Made by a program: the position numbers and the translations under genes. DNA of 64,000 bases, taken from assembly GCF_003674065.1 (NCBI RefSeq), contig NZ_RDBE01000010.1:121649-185648 (forward strand). Direction: 5' to 3'. The notes beneath the pieces are model-generated. The model was not told the origin of the DNA and did no database searches. It saw nothing but the letters and a program-made list of their open reading frames with translations. Each line of letters opens with the position of its first letter. Position 1 is the first letter of the stretch. This document shows, in pieces, positions 24,485 through 34,128 of the stretch. Source of the DNA: Nocardioides mangrovicus (GTDB lineage Bacteria > Actinomycetota > Actinomycetes > Propionibacteriales > Nocardioidaceae).

Positions 24485-26938
24485 TCATGCCTGCTCTCCT
24501 TCTGCGTCGAAGTGGGGCATCGCGTCGCCGGTGGTCGGATCGGCACCGCCGGCGCCGCTGCCGTTGATGGCCCGCCAGACCCGCTCGGGCGTGCACGGCA
24601 TGACGATGTCGTTCACGCCGAAGTGGCGCACGGCGTCGACGATGGCGTTGACCACCGCCGGGGTGGAGGCGATGGTGCCCGCCTCGCCGACGCCCTTGGT
24701 GCCCAAGGTGTTGGTCAGCGACGGCGTGGACCGGTGGTGCACGTCGAAGCTGATCATGTCGGCCGCGGTGGGCACGAGGTAGTCCACGAACGAGGCGGAG
24801 ACCAGCGTGCCGGCGTCGTCGAAGACGGCGTCCTCGAACAGGGCCTGGGCGATGCCCTGCACCAGCCCGCCGTGCACCTGGCCGGCGACGATGAGCGGGT
24901 TGATGACGTTGCCGATGTCGTCGACGCAGGTGTACTTGCGCAGCTTGATCGCGCCGGTCTCGGTGTCGACCTCCGCCGCGCACAGGTGGGTGCCGTGCGG
25001 GAAGGAGAAGTTGACCGGGTCGTAGGTCGCGTCGGCGTCGATCGAGGGCTCCATGCCCTCGGGCAGGTTGTGCGCCACGAACACCGCCCCGGCGACGTCG
25101 GCGATGCTGATGCCCTGGTCGGTTCCGCGGACGCTGAAGGTGCCGGCCTCGAACTCGATGTCGTCGACGTTGGCCTCGAGCAGATGGGCCGCGACCGGCT
25201 TGGCCTTCTCGATGACCTTGTCGGCCGCCTTGACCAGCGCCTCACCGCCCACCGTCAGCGACCGCGAGCCGTAGGTGTCGAGGCCCTTGGACGCCACCTG
25301 GGTGTCGCCGTGCAGGATCTCGACGCTCTCGAACGGCACGCCGAGCCGGTCGGCCACGATCTGGCTGAACGCCGTCTCGTGCCCCTGGCCGTGAGCGCTG
25401 GCGCCGGTGGTGACCTCGACGCTGCCGGTGGCCAGCATGCGGATAGAGGCGTTCTCCCAGCCGCCGGCGCCGTAGTCGAGCGAGCCCAGGACCCGGGAGG
25501 GCGCCAGACCGCACATCTCGGTGAAGGTGGAGATGCCGATGCCCAGCTGCACGCGGTCGCCGGACTCGCGACGCCGCTGCTGCTCCGCGCGCAGCTCGTC
25601 GTAGCCGAAGCTGGCCATGGCCTCCTCGGTGGCCGCCTCGTAGTTGCCGGTGTCGTACTCCAGCCCCGAGACGGTCGTGTAGGGGAACTCGTCGTGGCGG
25701 ATCCAGTTCTTGCGCCGGACCTCCATCGGGTCCATGCCCAGCTCGTGGGCCAGCTCGTCCATCATCCGCTCGACGCCGAAGGTGGCCTCGGGCCGGCCGG
25801 CGCCGCGGTAGGCGTCGACCCAGGTCTTGTTGGTCAGCACCGTCTGGCAGGCGAAGTGGTAGGCCGGGATCTTGTAGATCGCGTTGAACATGAACGCACC
25901 CAGCACCGGCACGCCGCCGCCGACGACCGCGACGTAGGCGCCCAGATCGGCGGTGAGCTCGATCTTGAAGCCGGTCAGGGTGCCGTCCTTGTCGGCCGCC
26001 ATGGTGAGCTTCTGCCACTGGTCGCGGCCGTGGTGGGCCGCCATCAGCGACTCCGAGCGCGTCTCGGTGTACTTCAGCGGCTTGCCCAGCCGACGCGCGA
26101 TGCACCAGGTGAGCCACTCCTCCGGGGTGACCTGCAGCTTGCCGCCGAACCCGCCGCCGACGTCGGGGGCCACGACGCGGATCTTCGACTCCGGCACCCC
26201 GGTGGTAGCGGCCAGCGCGAACCGCAGGATGTGGGGCACCTGGGTGGCCGAGTACATGACGTTCTGCTCGCCGGTGGGGTCGACGACGGTCGAGCGCGGC
26301 TCCATGAACGCCGGGATGAGCCGGTTCTGGCGGAACTCGCGCTCCACGACGACGCCGTCGGTGCGGGCCGCCGCGATCGCGTCGTCGACGTTGCCGCCGG
26401 TGCCGGCCTCGGCGGAGTCGAAGACCCACAGCGCCGACTTGTTGCTGCCCAGGTCGGGGTGGGCGAGCACCTCGTCGCGCAGCGCCTCCTTCATGTCCAA
26501 GGCGGCGGGCAGCTCTTCGTACTCGACGTCGACCAGCTCGGCGGCGTCGCGCGCCTCGGCGGCGGTGCGTGCCACGACGGCGGCGACGATCTCGCCGGCG
26601 AAGGCGACCCGGTCGGCGGGCATCGGCAGGTGCACCGGCGTCTTCTGGTCCGGGGTGATCGGCCAGGCGTTGATGAGCACGCCCTGGCTCTCGCCGAGGT
26701 CGGCGCCGGTGTACACGTCGACGACGTTGGTCGCGGCCTTGGCCGCCGAGGTGTCGATCGAGACGATCTTCGCGTGCGCGAAGGGGCTGCGCACCATCGC
26801 CATGTGGAGCATGCCGGTGAGCTGGATGTTGTCGGTCCAGCGGGTGCGGCCGGTGATCAGCCGCTGGTCCTCCTTGCGGCGGCGGTCGCGGCCGATCTCG
26901 CCGGTGGCGGCGGCGGGCCGGTCCTCGGTGACGGTCAT
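24485..26938 (-). CDS. coxL: Molybdenum hydroxylase large subunit, form II CoxL-like
   Basis: This 817-aa molybdopterin-cytosine-dinucleotide catalytic subunit of the xanthine oxidase family has the substrate-proximal motif AYRGAGR near residue 375. That motif marks form II (putative) rather than true form I CO dehydrogenase, which has AYxCSFR. It also has VGGGFGGK near 270 and the catalytic-base context KGVGEAG near 750. The likely substrate is an aldehyde or N-heterocycle, not CO. The start overlaps the coxS stop (ATGA). Confidence 0.93.
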   Translation of the reverse strand: MTVTEDRPAAATGEIGRDRRRKEDQRLITGRTRWTDNIQLTGMLHMAMVRSPFAHAKIVSIDTSAAKAATNVVDVYTGADLGESQGVLINAWPITPDQKTPVHLPMPADRVAFAGEIVAAVVARTAAEARDAAELVDVEYEELPAALDMKEALRDEVLAHPDLGSNKSALWVFDSAEAGTGGNVDDAIAAARTDGVVVEREFRQNRLIPAFMEPRSTVVDPTGEQNVMYSATQVPHILRFALAATTGVPESKIRVVAPDVGGGFGGKLQVTPEEWLTWCIARRLGKPLKYTETRSESLMAAHHGRDQWQKLTMAADKDGTLTGFKIELTADLGAYVAVVGGGVPVLGAFMFNAIYKIPAYHFACQTVLTNKTWVDAYRGAGRPEATFGVERMMDELAHELGMDPMEVRRKNWIRHDEFPYTTVSGLEYDTGNYEAATEEAMASFGYDELRAEQQRRRESGDRVQLGIGISTFTEMCGLAPSRVLGSLDYGAGGWENASIRMLATGSVEVTTGASAHGQGHETAFSQIVADRLGVPFESVEILHGDTQVASKGLDTYGSRSLTVGGEALVKAADKVIEKAKPVAAHLLEANVDDIEFEAGTFSVRGTDQGISIADVAGAVFVAHNLPEGMEPSIDADATYDPVNFSFPHGTHLCAAEVDTETGAIKLRKYTCVDDIGNVINPLIVAGQVHGGLVQGIAQALFEDAVFDDAGTLVSASFVDYLVPTAADMISFDVHHRSTPSLTNTLGTKGVGEAGTIASTPAVVNAIVDAVRHFGVNDIVMPCTPERVWRAINGSGAGGADPTTGDAMPHFDAEGEQA

Positions 26939-27408
26939 GAGGCGTTGACCTCCTGCCCCGACGCGGTCTGCACGGCTCGCACGATGTTGTGGTAGCCGGT
27001 GCACCGGCACAGGTTGCCCTCGAGCCCGACCCGGATCTCCTCCTCGGTCGGCTTCGGGTTGTCGTTGAGCAGGTCGACCGACTGCATGATCATCCCCGGC
27101 GTGCAGTAGCCGCACTGCAGGGCGTGGCACTCGTGGAAGGCCTGCTGCACCGGGTGGAGCTCACCGTCGCGGGCCAGCCCCTCGATCGTGGTCACCTCCG
27201 ACCCCTCGGCCTGCACCGCGAGTACGTTGCACGACTTCACGCTGTGACCGTCGAGGTGGACGGTGCACGCGCCGCAGTTGCTGGTGTCGCACCCGACGAC
27301 GGTGCCGGTCTTGCCGAGCTTCTCGCGCAGGAACTGCACCAGCAGCATGCGCGGCTCGACGTCCTCGGAGACCGATGCTCCGTCGACGGTGAGGCTGATC
27401 CTGGTCAT
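26935..27408 (-). CDS. coxS: Molybdenum hydroxylase iron-sulfur subunit (CoxS-like)
   Basis: This 157-aa two-[2Fe-2S] subunit has a plant-type ferredoxin cluster ([16 protein letters not shown]...SC) in the N-terminal half and a second cluster ([18 protein letters not shown]) in the C-terminal half. It is the first gene of the coxS-L-M-G operon. A TAGGTT -10 candidate lies at 27458-27453 on the minus strand. Confidence 0.94.
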   Translation of the reverse strand: MTRISLTVDGASVSEDVEPRMLLVQFLREKLGKTGTVVGCDTSNCGACTVHLDGHSVKSCNVLAVQAEGSEVTTIEGLARDGELHPVQQAFHECHALQCGYCTPGMIMQSVDLLNDNPKPTEEEIRVGLEGNLCRCTGYHNIVRAVQTASGQEVNAS

Positions 27409-27575
27409 GTGAGGCGACTCCTGACTGTGACCGACGTGTCCGGCGTCACACAACCTAGGCAGCCGCGGTTGGCGGAAGGTTGGCGGCTCGATCGCCGGTG
27501 ATCGGCCGCCTCCGCGCCGGAGCCGCAGCGCTCGATCCCACCGTTCCGCCTCGTCCGAGACCGACGTCACGGACA

Positions 27576-29255
27576 ATGTCCGATATGCACGAGTCGGCGC
27601 GCCACTCCCGGCGGCTGCGCGTCTATGACCTCCTCGAGGCCGCGCAGGACATCGGGCACGAGGGCGTACCCGCTCAGCTGAGCGAGATCCGCGATCAGGC
27701 GCGACACGACGCCGACGCCGACCTGCAGCAGCTGGCCGCGACCGGTCTGGTCTTCTACGACCTGCTGCACGGCCACGACCACGAGGCCACCGCGCTCGAG
27801 TGCGACCGGCTCGTCGAGGACGCCGAGGCCCTCGAGCTGCCGGGCCTGCTCTCGATGGCGCTGTCGATGCGGGCGATGCACGCGATCTCGGTGGACAACG
27901 AGGCGCTGCTCGCCGACGCCGGCCGCGCGGTCGCGCTGGCCGACCTCGACGAGGGCGAGCCGGTCGACCGCGGGTTCGCCTGGACCACCCTGGGCGGCGC
28001 CTACACCTCGCTGGACCTGTGGGAGCTGGCCGATGAGGTCAACGACCGCGCCGCCGACCTGGCCCCGGAGTGCCCGGACCCCTACCGCCAGCTCGCGGCG
28101 GTCAACTCCAACCGCTTCCACATCCGGATCGCGTGGGGTGCGGCGCTGCTCGAGCACGGCGACGTCGAGGCGGCGATGGCCCGGCTGACCGCGGCGCAGG
28201 AGGCCGCCGACACCGCCCTGCTGACCGTGGGGGTGCCGTTGCTGTGGCAGCACGCGGCCGTCGCGGCCCGCGACCTCCTGCGGTTCGTGCGCCGCGCCTA
28301 CGGCAGCGCCGAGAACGGCGACGTCGCCGACGACCTCGAGCGCATCCACCAGCACCGCCTCGTGCTGCACGAGTACGACGAGGCCGACGTCCGCCCGTAC
28401 TTCGACCCGTTCCTGGCACTGGGGCTGCACCTGCTCGGTCGCAGCCAGGAGGCTCGCGCGCTGCTCGCGCCGGCCACCAGCGGCACGGCGCACACCCCCG
28501 CCGACACCTTCGCGGCCTGGGTGCTGGCCCAGGTGCTCTCTCCGGCGGAGCTCAGCGAGGACGCCCGCGCGCACCGCGCCTACGGCGCGCTCGTCCACGA
28601 CCTGCACTGGACCGCCCGGGCCGGGGTGCTGGCAGCGGCACGAGCCCGCATCGCGGAGTCGGCGCTCACCTCGGCGCACGCCAGCCTCTCGCGCGAGGTG
28701 GGCCGCGACCCCCTCACCGGTCTGGACAACCGGCGGCGCTTCGACCGGTGGCTCAGCCACGACGAGGACGAGGGGCGCGACGCGAGCGTGGCGGACCCCG
28801 GGGCGGCGCGTCCGACCGCGCTGCTGCTCATCGACGTCGACGAGTTCAAGCAGGTCAACGACACCTTCGGCCACGACACCGGCGACGAGGTGCTGCGCCA
28901 GATCGCCGAGATCATCACCGGCGGCATCCGCGACCAGGACGTCGCGCTGCGCCTGGGCGGCGACGAGTTCGCGGTCATCCTGGCCGGTCAGCCGGGCCAG
29001 GAGCACAGCGGCGACGTGCTCGAGCAGGCCGCCGCCGGTCGTGCCCGGTCGCTGGCCGGCACCGTGGTCGAGGCCCCATGGCAGGACCTGGCCGCCGAGC
29101 TCGCGGTGAGCGTCTCGATCGGCTGGGCCGTCGGTGCGGTGGGGCGCGACGAGACCGGCAGCGCCCGCGACCTCTACCGCGCCGCCGACGCCGACCTGTA
29201 CGTCCACAAACGGGCCCGGAATTTCTCGCATTTCGAGGATCGTTCCGCCCGGTAA
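27576..29255 (+). CDS. Diguanylate cyclase with helical-repeat N-terminus (copy 1)
   Basis: This 559-aa cytoplasmic protein has residues 1 to about 375 as alpha-helical, TPR-like repeats and a GGDEF domain from about 378 ([12 protein letters not shown]) to the end. The active site GGDEF is intact, and the inhibitory site RDQD lies five residues before it, so c-di-GMP synthesis with product inhibition is predicted. The helical part probably senses a protein partner. ATG 27576 lies inside a 13-base palindrome CGGACAATGTCCG; ATG 27585 is an alternative start. Confidence 0.88.
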   Translation: MSDMHESARHSRRLRVYDLLEAAQDIGHEGVPAQLSEIRDQARHDADADLQQLAATGLVFYDLLHGHDHEATALECDRLVEDAEALELPGLLSMALSMRAMHAISVDNEALLADAGRAVALADLDEGEPVDRGFAWTTLGGAYTSLDLWELADEVNDRAADLAPECPDPYRQLAAVNSNRFHIRIAWGAALLEHGDVEAAMARLTAAQEAADTALLTVGVPLLWQHAAVAARDLLRFVRRAYGSAENGDVADDLERIHQHRLVLHEYDEADVRPYFDPFLALGLHLLGRSQEARALLAPATSGTAHTPADTFAAWVLAQVLSPAELSEDARAHRAYGALVHDLHWTARAGVLAAARARIAESALTSAHASLSREVGRDPLTGLDNRRRFDRWLSHDEDEGRDASVADPGAARPTALLLIDVDEFKQVNDTFGHDTGDEVLRQIAEIITGGIRDQDVALRLGGDEFAVILAGQPGQEHSGDVLEQAAAGRARSLAGTVVEAPWQDLAAELAVSVSIGWAVGAVGRDETGSARDLYRAADADLYVHKRARNFSHFEDRSAR

Positions 29256-29272
29256 GTCTCATACTTGGGCCT

Positions 29273-30904
29273 ATGTCCGTTCTGAGCACGCCGGCGTTCC
29301 GGTTGCGCGTGTACGACCTCATGGAGGCCGCTCAGGGCGTCGACCCGCAGGGCGCGCGCGAGGAACTGGACCAGATCGCCAGCCAGGCCGAGTTCGAGGG
29401 ACATACCGAGCTGGCGCAGCTGGCTCACACCGGCCGGGTGCTGCACGACGTCGTGCACTCCGAGGACCGCGACACCGTCGCCTTCGACGTCGCCGACCTC
29501 GTTCACCGCGCCGAGGCGCTCGACGCCCCCGCGCTGCAGGCCATGGCGCTGGGCCTGCGTGCCGTCGTCGCCGGCTCCACCGGCGAGAGCGAGGCGCTGC
29601 TGGCCGACGCCGGACTGGCCGTCGCGCTGGCCGAGCGGGAGGATCTGCCCGCGCTGGACCGGTGCTTCGTGTGGGTGCTGGCCGGGGCGGCGTACACGAC
29701 GCTGAACCTGTGGGAGCTGGTCGACGAGCTCTACGACCGCGCCGCCGAGCTGGCCCCGGCGTGCGAGCAGCCGCGCCAGCAGGCCGCCGTCGCGGTCAAC
29801 CGCTTCCTGATCCGGCTCGACTGGGCCGCCGCGCTGCTCGAGCACGGGGACGAGGCCCAGGCGCTGGCGCAGCTGGTGGGCGCCGAAGAGGCCGCCGAGA
29901 CCGCGCTCCTGACCCCCGACGTCCCCGACCTGTGGCAGCGCGACGCGCTGGCCTGCCGCGACCTGCTCACCTTCGTCCAGCACAGCTTCGGCGTGCTGCC
30001 CGGCGGCACCCCCGGGCGCCAGCTCGAGCGGCTCGAGGGTCACCGGCAAGCGCTGGCCGAAGCCGGCGACGTCGAGATGCTGCCCTTCCTGGAGGCCTTC
30101 ACCGCGCTGGGCCTGATGCGGCTCGGGCAGCGTGCGGCCGCCCAGGACATGCTGGCCGACGGCCCGGTGCACTCCTCCTCCTCGGGTGCGCTCGCCTTCC
30201 AGGCCTGGGCTCGCGCCGAGGTGGCGATGCCCGAGCACCCCGACGAGGCCCTGCAGGCCGTGCGCGACTACGCCACCGTGGTGTGCGACCTGCGCTGGAA
30301 CGCCCGCAACGGCGTGCTCGCCGCCGCCCGCGCCCGCATCGACGAGGCCCGGCTGGCCGCCGAGCACGCCGTCCTCTCGCGCGAGGTGATGCGCGACCCG
30401 CTGACCGGGCTGGAGAACCGCCGCCGCTTCGACCAGTGGCTCGGCGACGACCAGCACCCCGACCGGCCGACCTCGCTCATCCTCATCGACGTCGACCACT
30501 TCAAGCAGGTCAACGACGTGCACGGCCACGCCGTCGGCGACGAGGCGCTGCGCCGCGTGGCCCGGGCCATCACCGACAACATCCGCGACTACGACGTCGC
30601 CGTGCGCCTGGGCGGCGACGAGTTCGCCGTCATCATGGTCGCCCCCGACCGGCTCATGGAGCGCGGCAGCGCCGACCAGGTCCTCCACCGCGCCGCCCGC
30701 GGCCGGGCCCGCGCCATCGCCGCGGCGGTCGCCAACACCAACTGGGACCAGATCGCGCCCGGCCTGGACGTCAACATCAGCGTCGGCCTCTCCACCGGCT
30801 GGCTCGGCGAGCACCACCCCGGCGCGGCCGAGACCCTCTACCGGCTGTGCGACGAGGACCTCTACTCCGCGAAGTTCCGGCAGACGTCGCGGGTGCGGGC
30901 GTAG
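29273..30904 (+). CDS. Diguanylate cyclase with helical-repeat N-terminus (copy 2)
   Basis: This 543-aa paralogue of the preceding gene lies 17 bases downstream with the same architecture: a helical-repeat sensor, then GGDEF ([12 protein letters not shown] near residue 450). Both the GGDEF motif and the RDYD inhibitory site are intact, so the tandem copies look functional. CATACT seven bases before the ATG could give it its own leaderless promoter. Confidence 0.88.
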   Translation: MSVLSTPAFRLRVYDLMEAAQGVDPQGAREELDQIASQAEFEGHTELAQLAHTGRVLHDVVHSEDRDTVAFDVADLVHRAEALDAPALQAMALGLRAVVAGSTGESEALLADAGLAVALAEREDLPALDRCFVWVLAGAAYTTLNLWELVDELYDRAAELAPACEQPRQQAAVAVNRFLIRLDWAAALLEHGDEAQALAQLVGAEEAAETALLTPDVPDLWQRDALACRDLLTFVQHSFGVLPGGTPGRQLERLEGHRQALAEAGDVEMLPFLEAFTALGLMRLGQRAAAQDMLADGPVHSSSSGALAFQAWARAEVAMPEHPDEALQAVRDYATVVCDLRWNARNGVLAAARARIDEARLAAEHAVLSREVMRDPLTGLENRRRFDQWLGDDQHPDRPTSLILIDVDHFKQVNDVHGHAVGDEALRRVARAITDNIRDYDVAVRLGGDEFAVIMVAPDRLMERGSADQVLHRAARGRARAIAAAVANTNWDQIAPGLDVNISVGLSTGWLGEHHPGAAETLYRLCDEDLYSAKFRQTSRVRA

Positions 30905-30983
30905 GCGTCGGGTGGCTCGCCTGGGGTGCCGGAGTCGTCGGGACTCAGTACTGTCGGGACTCAGAACCACCAAGACCCAGAAC

Positions 30984-31079
30984 CGCCGAAACTCAACACT
31001 TGCGCAGTTTTGAATCGGACAAGTCGGATCTGCCGTGGCGAATCGGGCCACTCAACTGCGCAAGTGTTGAGTTTCGGCG
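30984..31079. repeat. Long inverted repeat (26-bp perfect arms), family with 43490
   Basis: The arms at 30984-31009 and 31054-31079 are perfect complements (CGCCGAAACTCAACACTTGC...) around a 44-base loop. The element lies between convergent genes, and its right arm encodes the last residues of the EamA protein. The CACTTGCGCAG core recurs at 43490-43574. Confidence 0.85.
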
Positions 31080-31957
31080 ACCAGGGGCGCCCCCGCCACC
31101 ACCGCCCGCCCCGGACGCAGCGTCACCAGCACCCCGGTCAGCAGCAGCACCGCCCCGACCAGCTCGGCCCGGTGGGGCACCTCGCCGAAACACAGCCAGG
31201 CCGCGACCATGGCCACCGGCGGCACCAGCAGGATCCACGGGACGACCGCCGAGGGCTGGTGGCGCGAGAGCAGGCCGTTGAAGATGCCGTAGCCCACCAG
31301 CGAGGCCAGCACCGCCGTGTAGAGCGTCGAGAGCACCGCGTGCCAGCCGAAGGCGGCGAGACCGTCGGCGACCCCGCGAGGACCGTCGAGCAGCAGCGAG
31401 AGCGCGAGGGCCGGCACCGGCACCACCAGCGCTGACCACACCGTGAGCCCCAGACCGCCGCGGGCTCCGGAGGCGCGGGAGAGCACGTTGCCGATGCCCC
31501 AGCTCAGCGCCGCTCCGACGCACAGCAGCACGGCCAGCAGCGGGGTCGCCCCACCCCGGCCGGCGCCGACCACCACGAGGCCGACGGCCCCGACCGCGAT
31601 CCCGAGCAGCTGGGTGGAGCTGGGCCGCTCGCCGAGCACGCCGGCGGCGATGAGCACGGTGAAGATCACCTGCGCCTGCAGCACGAGCGCCGCCAGGCCG
31701 GGCGAGAGGCCGGCGTCGATGGAGGCGTAGAGCAGCCCGAACTGACCCAGCGACATGAACGCGCCGACGGCCAGCAGCGTGCGCCACGGCACCTGCGGTC
31801 GCGGCACGAGGAAGATCGCCGGCACCACGACGACCACGAACCGGATCGCCAGGAACAGCAGCGGCGGGACGCCGCGCATCCCGGCGTCGATGGCGACGAA
31901 GTTGAAGCCCCAGATCACCGCGACCAGTGCAGCCAGCAGCGAGTCGCGCGTCGTCAC
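31052..31957 (-). CDS. EamA/DMT family transporter
   Basis: This 301-aa drug/metabolite transporter has ten predicted transmembrane helices in two EamA repeats (residues about 5-135 and 145-285). It probably exports a small metabolite such as an amino acid. The GTG start at 31957 is the first plausible one. The last nine codons and stop lie in a palindromic repeat, so the C-terminal AETQHLRS is repeat-derived. It is divergent from a LysR gene that likely controls it. Confidence 0.86.
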   Translation of the reverse strand: MTTRDSLLAALVAVIWGFNFVAIDAGMRGVPPLLFLAIRFVVVVVPAIFLVPRPQVPWRTLLAVGAFMSLGQFGLLYASIDAGLSPGLAALVLQAQVIFTVLIAAGVLGERPSSTQLLGIAVGAVGLVVVGAGRGGATPLLAVLLCVGAALSWGIGNVLSRASGARGGLGLTVWSALVVPVPALALSLLLDGPRGVADGLAAFGWHAVLSTLYTAVLASLVGYGIFNGLLSRHQPSAVVPWILLVPPVAMVAAWLCFGEVPHRAELVGAVLLLTGVLVTLRPGRAVVAGAPLVAETQHLRS

Positions 31958-32029
31958 CGATCCATCGTCCCCCGCGTCACCGTGAAGCACCAGCAACAGT
32001 AAGCCGCTGGTACCATGTAGCGTTCCTGC

Positions 32030-32944
32030 ATGATCGATCTGGACGCCCTGGTCTCGCTGCGTGCCGTCGACGACCACGGCACCGTCGGCGCCGCGGCCGA
32101 CGCCCTCGGCTTCACCCCCAGCGCGGTCTCCCAGCAGGTCAAGCGCCTCGAACGGCAGCTCGGGCTGGCCCTGCTCGAGCGGGTCGGGCGCGGGGTCATC
32201 CTCACCGGCGCCGGCCGGCAGCTCGTCGACGACGGCGCCGCCGTGCTGGCCGAGCTCGAACGGATCGAGGCCGGGCTGCACCGCGCCGCCTCCTCGGTGT
32301 CGGGACACCTGCGGCTCTCCGCGTTCTCCACCTCCGTGCGCGACGTCGTCGCCCCCGCCCTAGGCCGGCTCACCGCGCGCCACCCCGATCTCTCCGTGAC
32401 GCTGCACGAGGGCGAGCCGTGGGACGTCGTCGACCTGGTGGCCGACGGCCGCCAGGACCTCGGCCTGGTGCACAGCTGGGGCGACGTGCCGCTGCCGGTG
32501 CCCGACCACGTGGTCTCGACCCACCTGACCCGCGACGTGGCCGACGTGGTGCTCCCGGCCTCCCACCCGCTGGCCGGTCGGCGCCGGCTCAGTCCGCACG
32601 ACCTGCTCGACGCGGCCTGGATCGCCACCCCGGAGGGCACGATCTGCCGGCAGTGGCTGACCCGGATGTACCTGGGCACCGGGCGGCTCCCGCACGTCGC
32701 GCACGTCTCGATGGAGTTCGACTCCCACCTCGCGCTGGTGCGGGCCGGCCTGGGTATCGCACTGGTGCCCCGGCTGGGTCGCGCCGAGCTGCCCGCCGGG
32801 GTCGTCGCGGTGGCCGCGATCGACCCGGTGCCCACGCGCGAGGTGGTCGCGCTGCACCGGCGGACGATGAGCGACTCCCCCGCCGTCCGTGCGCTGCTGG
32901 CGGAGCTGCGCGCTACCGCCGAGCCGCCGCCAGCCGCCCCTTGA
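32030..32944 (+). CDS. LysR family transcriptional regulator
   Basis: This 304-aa LTTR has the N-terminal HTH GTVGAAADALGFTPSAVSQQ (residues 17-36) and a periplasmic-binding-like effector domain from about 90. It is divergent from the EamA transporter across 72 bases, the classical arrangement for a regulator and its exporter target. Its 3' end overlaps the convergent GAF regulator gene by 32 bases. Confidence 0.88.
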   Translation: MIDLDALVSLRAVDDHGTVGAAADALGFTPSAVSQQVKRLERQLGLALLERVGRGVILTGAGRQLVDDGAAVLAELERIEAGLHRAASSVSGHLRLSAFSTSVRDVVAPALGRLTARHPDLSVTLHEGEPWDVVDLVADGRQDLGLVHSWGDVPLPVPDHVVSTHLTRDVADVVLPASHPLAGRRRLSPHDLLDAAWIATPEGTICRQWLTRMYLGTGRLPHVAHVSMEFDSHLALVRAGLGIALVPRLGRAELPAGVVAVAAIDPVPTREVVALHRRTMSDSPAVRALLAELRATAEPPPAAP

Positions 32945-34112
32945 GCAGCGCCTTGGCCGGGTGCGGCGAGACCCCGAGCCGGGCCAGGCAGACCTCGAGG
33001 ATCTCGGTGTCGTAGGGCGCGATCTCGCTGTAGCCGATGACCGCGTCGGGGTCGGGCTGGGCCAGCAGCGCCTCGCGCACGGCCACGGCGACGAAGTCGG
33101 CCAGCTCGGTCAACGCGGGCGAGTTGGTCCCGGGAAGCAGGTCGCCGCCGTACGCCGCCACCGCACCGAGCACGTCGCCGCCGCGGATCCGCTCCACGAC
33201 CACCTCGACGTCGACGCTCACCGGCATCATCAGCCGGTAGGGGCGCGAGGAGAGCGCGCCGCCCAGCGCCGAGCGCAGGTGGGAGACCTCGGCCTTCAGC
33301 GTCGAGGTCGAGACCGCCTGGTCACCGTAGAGCTGGGCGTGCAGCTGCTCGAGCGAGAGCCCCTCGGGACGTAGCGCGAGCAGCGCCAGGATCTCGGTCT
33401 GACGGCGGTTCAGCAGCAGCCGCTGGCCGTCGAGCCGCGCCTCCGCGGCGCCGAGCAGGGTCAGCGAGAGGCCGTGGCCGTCGTAGGCCATCGGTGAGAG
33501 CCGCGGGTGCTGACGGGTGTCGGGCAGCGCCGTCTCAATCAGCCGGGCCATCATCCGCGCGGTGGCCAGGCCGATCGGGTGGCTGCGGTCCCAGGTGGTC
33601 GAGAGGTCGATGACGCCCAGCCGCTCCCCGGTGACGGGGTCGTGGACGGGTGCGGCCCAGCAGACCCAGTTGTGCACGATCGGGGCGTAGTGCTCGGCGC
33701 TGAAGACCATCGCCGGCTGGTCGAGCCGACCGGCCAGGTCCAAGGCGTTCGTGCCGACGCTGCCGTCGTCCCAGCGTCCCGAGGCCACGAAGTTGACCGA
33801 CTCGGCCTTGCGGCGCATCACCCGCCCGCCGTAGGTCCACAGGATGCGGGTCTGCGGGTCGGTCACCGCGAGCACCAGGTCGCCGTCCTCCGCGGTGCGG
33901 CGCAGCTCCTCCTCCACCGCGCCGACCGCGACCTGCAGCGGCGAGCCCTGCCAGTAGGCGTGGGTGTCGGACTCATCGGCCAGCGGCGCTTGGCTGACGG
34001 CCAGGTCGATGGCGGGCGCCGAGCGCTGCCAGCTGCTGAGGATCTCCGGGCGGACACCGTGCTGGACGCCGTTCTGGCCGCCGTCCTCGACGAACGCCGT
34101 CCAGGCCCGCAC
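32913..34112 (-). CDS. GAF-domain transcriptional regulator
   Basis: This 399-aa protein has an N-terminal GAF-type sensor (residues about 60-190; NFVASGRWDDGSVGTNALDL and WAAPVHDPVTGERLGVIDLS resemble AcoR-type activators). A C-terminal winged-helix region (about 225-310) replaces the sigma-54 domain of true AcoR. It starts 16 bases after xdhC, so it is the last gene of the moxR-coxE-xdhC operon. It probably senses a small substrate of the molybdenum enzyme system. Confidence 0.8.
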   Translation of the reverse strand: MRAWTAFVEDGGQNGVQHGVRPEILSSWQRSAPAIDLAVSQAPLADESDTHAYWQGSPLQVAVGAVEEELRRTAEDGDLVLAVTDPQTRILWTYGGRVMRRKAESVNFVASGRWDDGSVGTNALDLAGRLDQPAMVFSAEHYAPIVHNWVCWAAPVHDPVTGERLGVIDLSTTWDRSHPIGLATARMMARLIETALPDTRQHPRLSPMAYDGHGLSLTLLGAAEARLDGQRLLLNRRQTEILALLALRPEGLSLEQLHAQLYGDQAVSTSTLKAEVSHLRSALGGALSSRPYRLMMPVSVDVEVVVERIRGGDVLGAVAAYGGDLLPGTNSPALTELADFVAVAVREALLAQPDPDAVIGYSEIAPYDTEILEVCLARLGVSPHPAKALLKGRLAAARR

Positions 34113-34128
34113 GGCGTCGTGCCGCCGA

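Noticed and set aside
24485..26938. Genuine carbon monoxide dehydrogenase
   Set aside because: Active-site loop is AYRGAGR (form II), not the AYxCSFR of CO-oxidising enzymes.
24512..26995. 827-codon plus-strand frame opposite coxL
   Set aside because: Antisense shadow of coxL with repetitive Gly/Val/Asp/His composition and no domain.
27406..27480. CRP-type site upstream of coxS
   Set aside because: TGTGAC and GTCACA arms are 13 bases apart, the wrong spacing for a CRP/FNR site.
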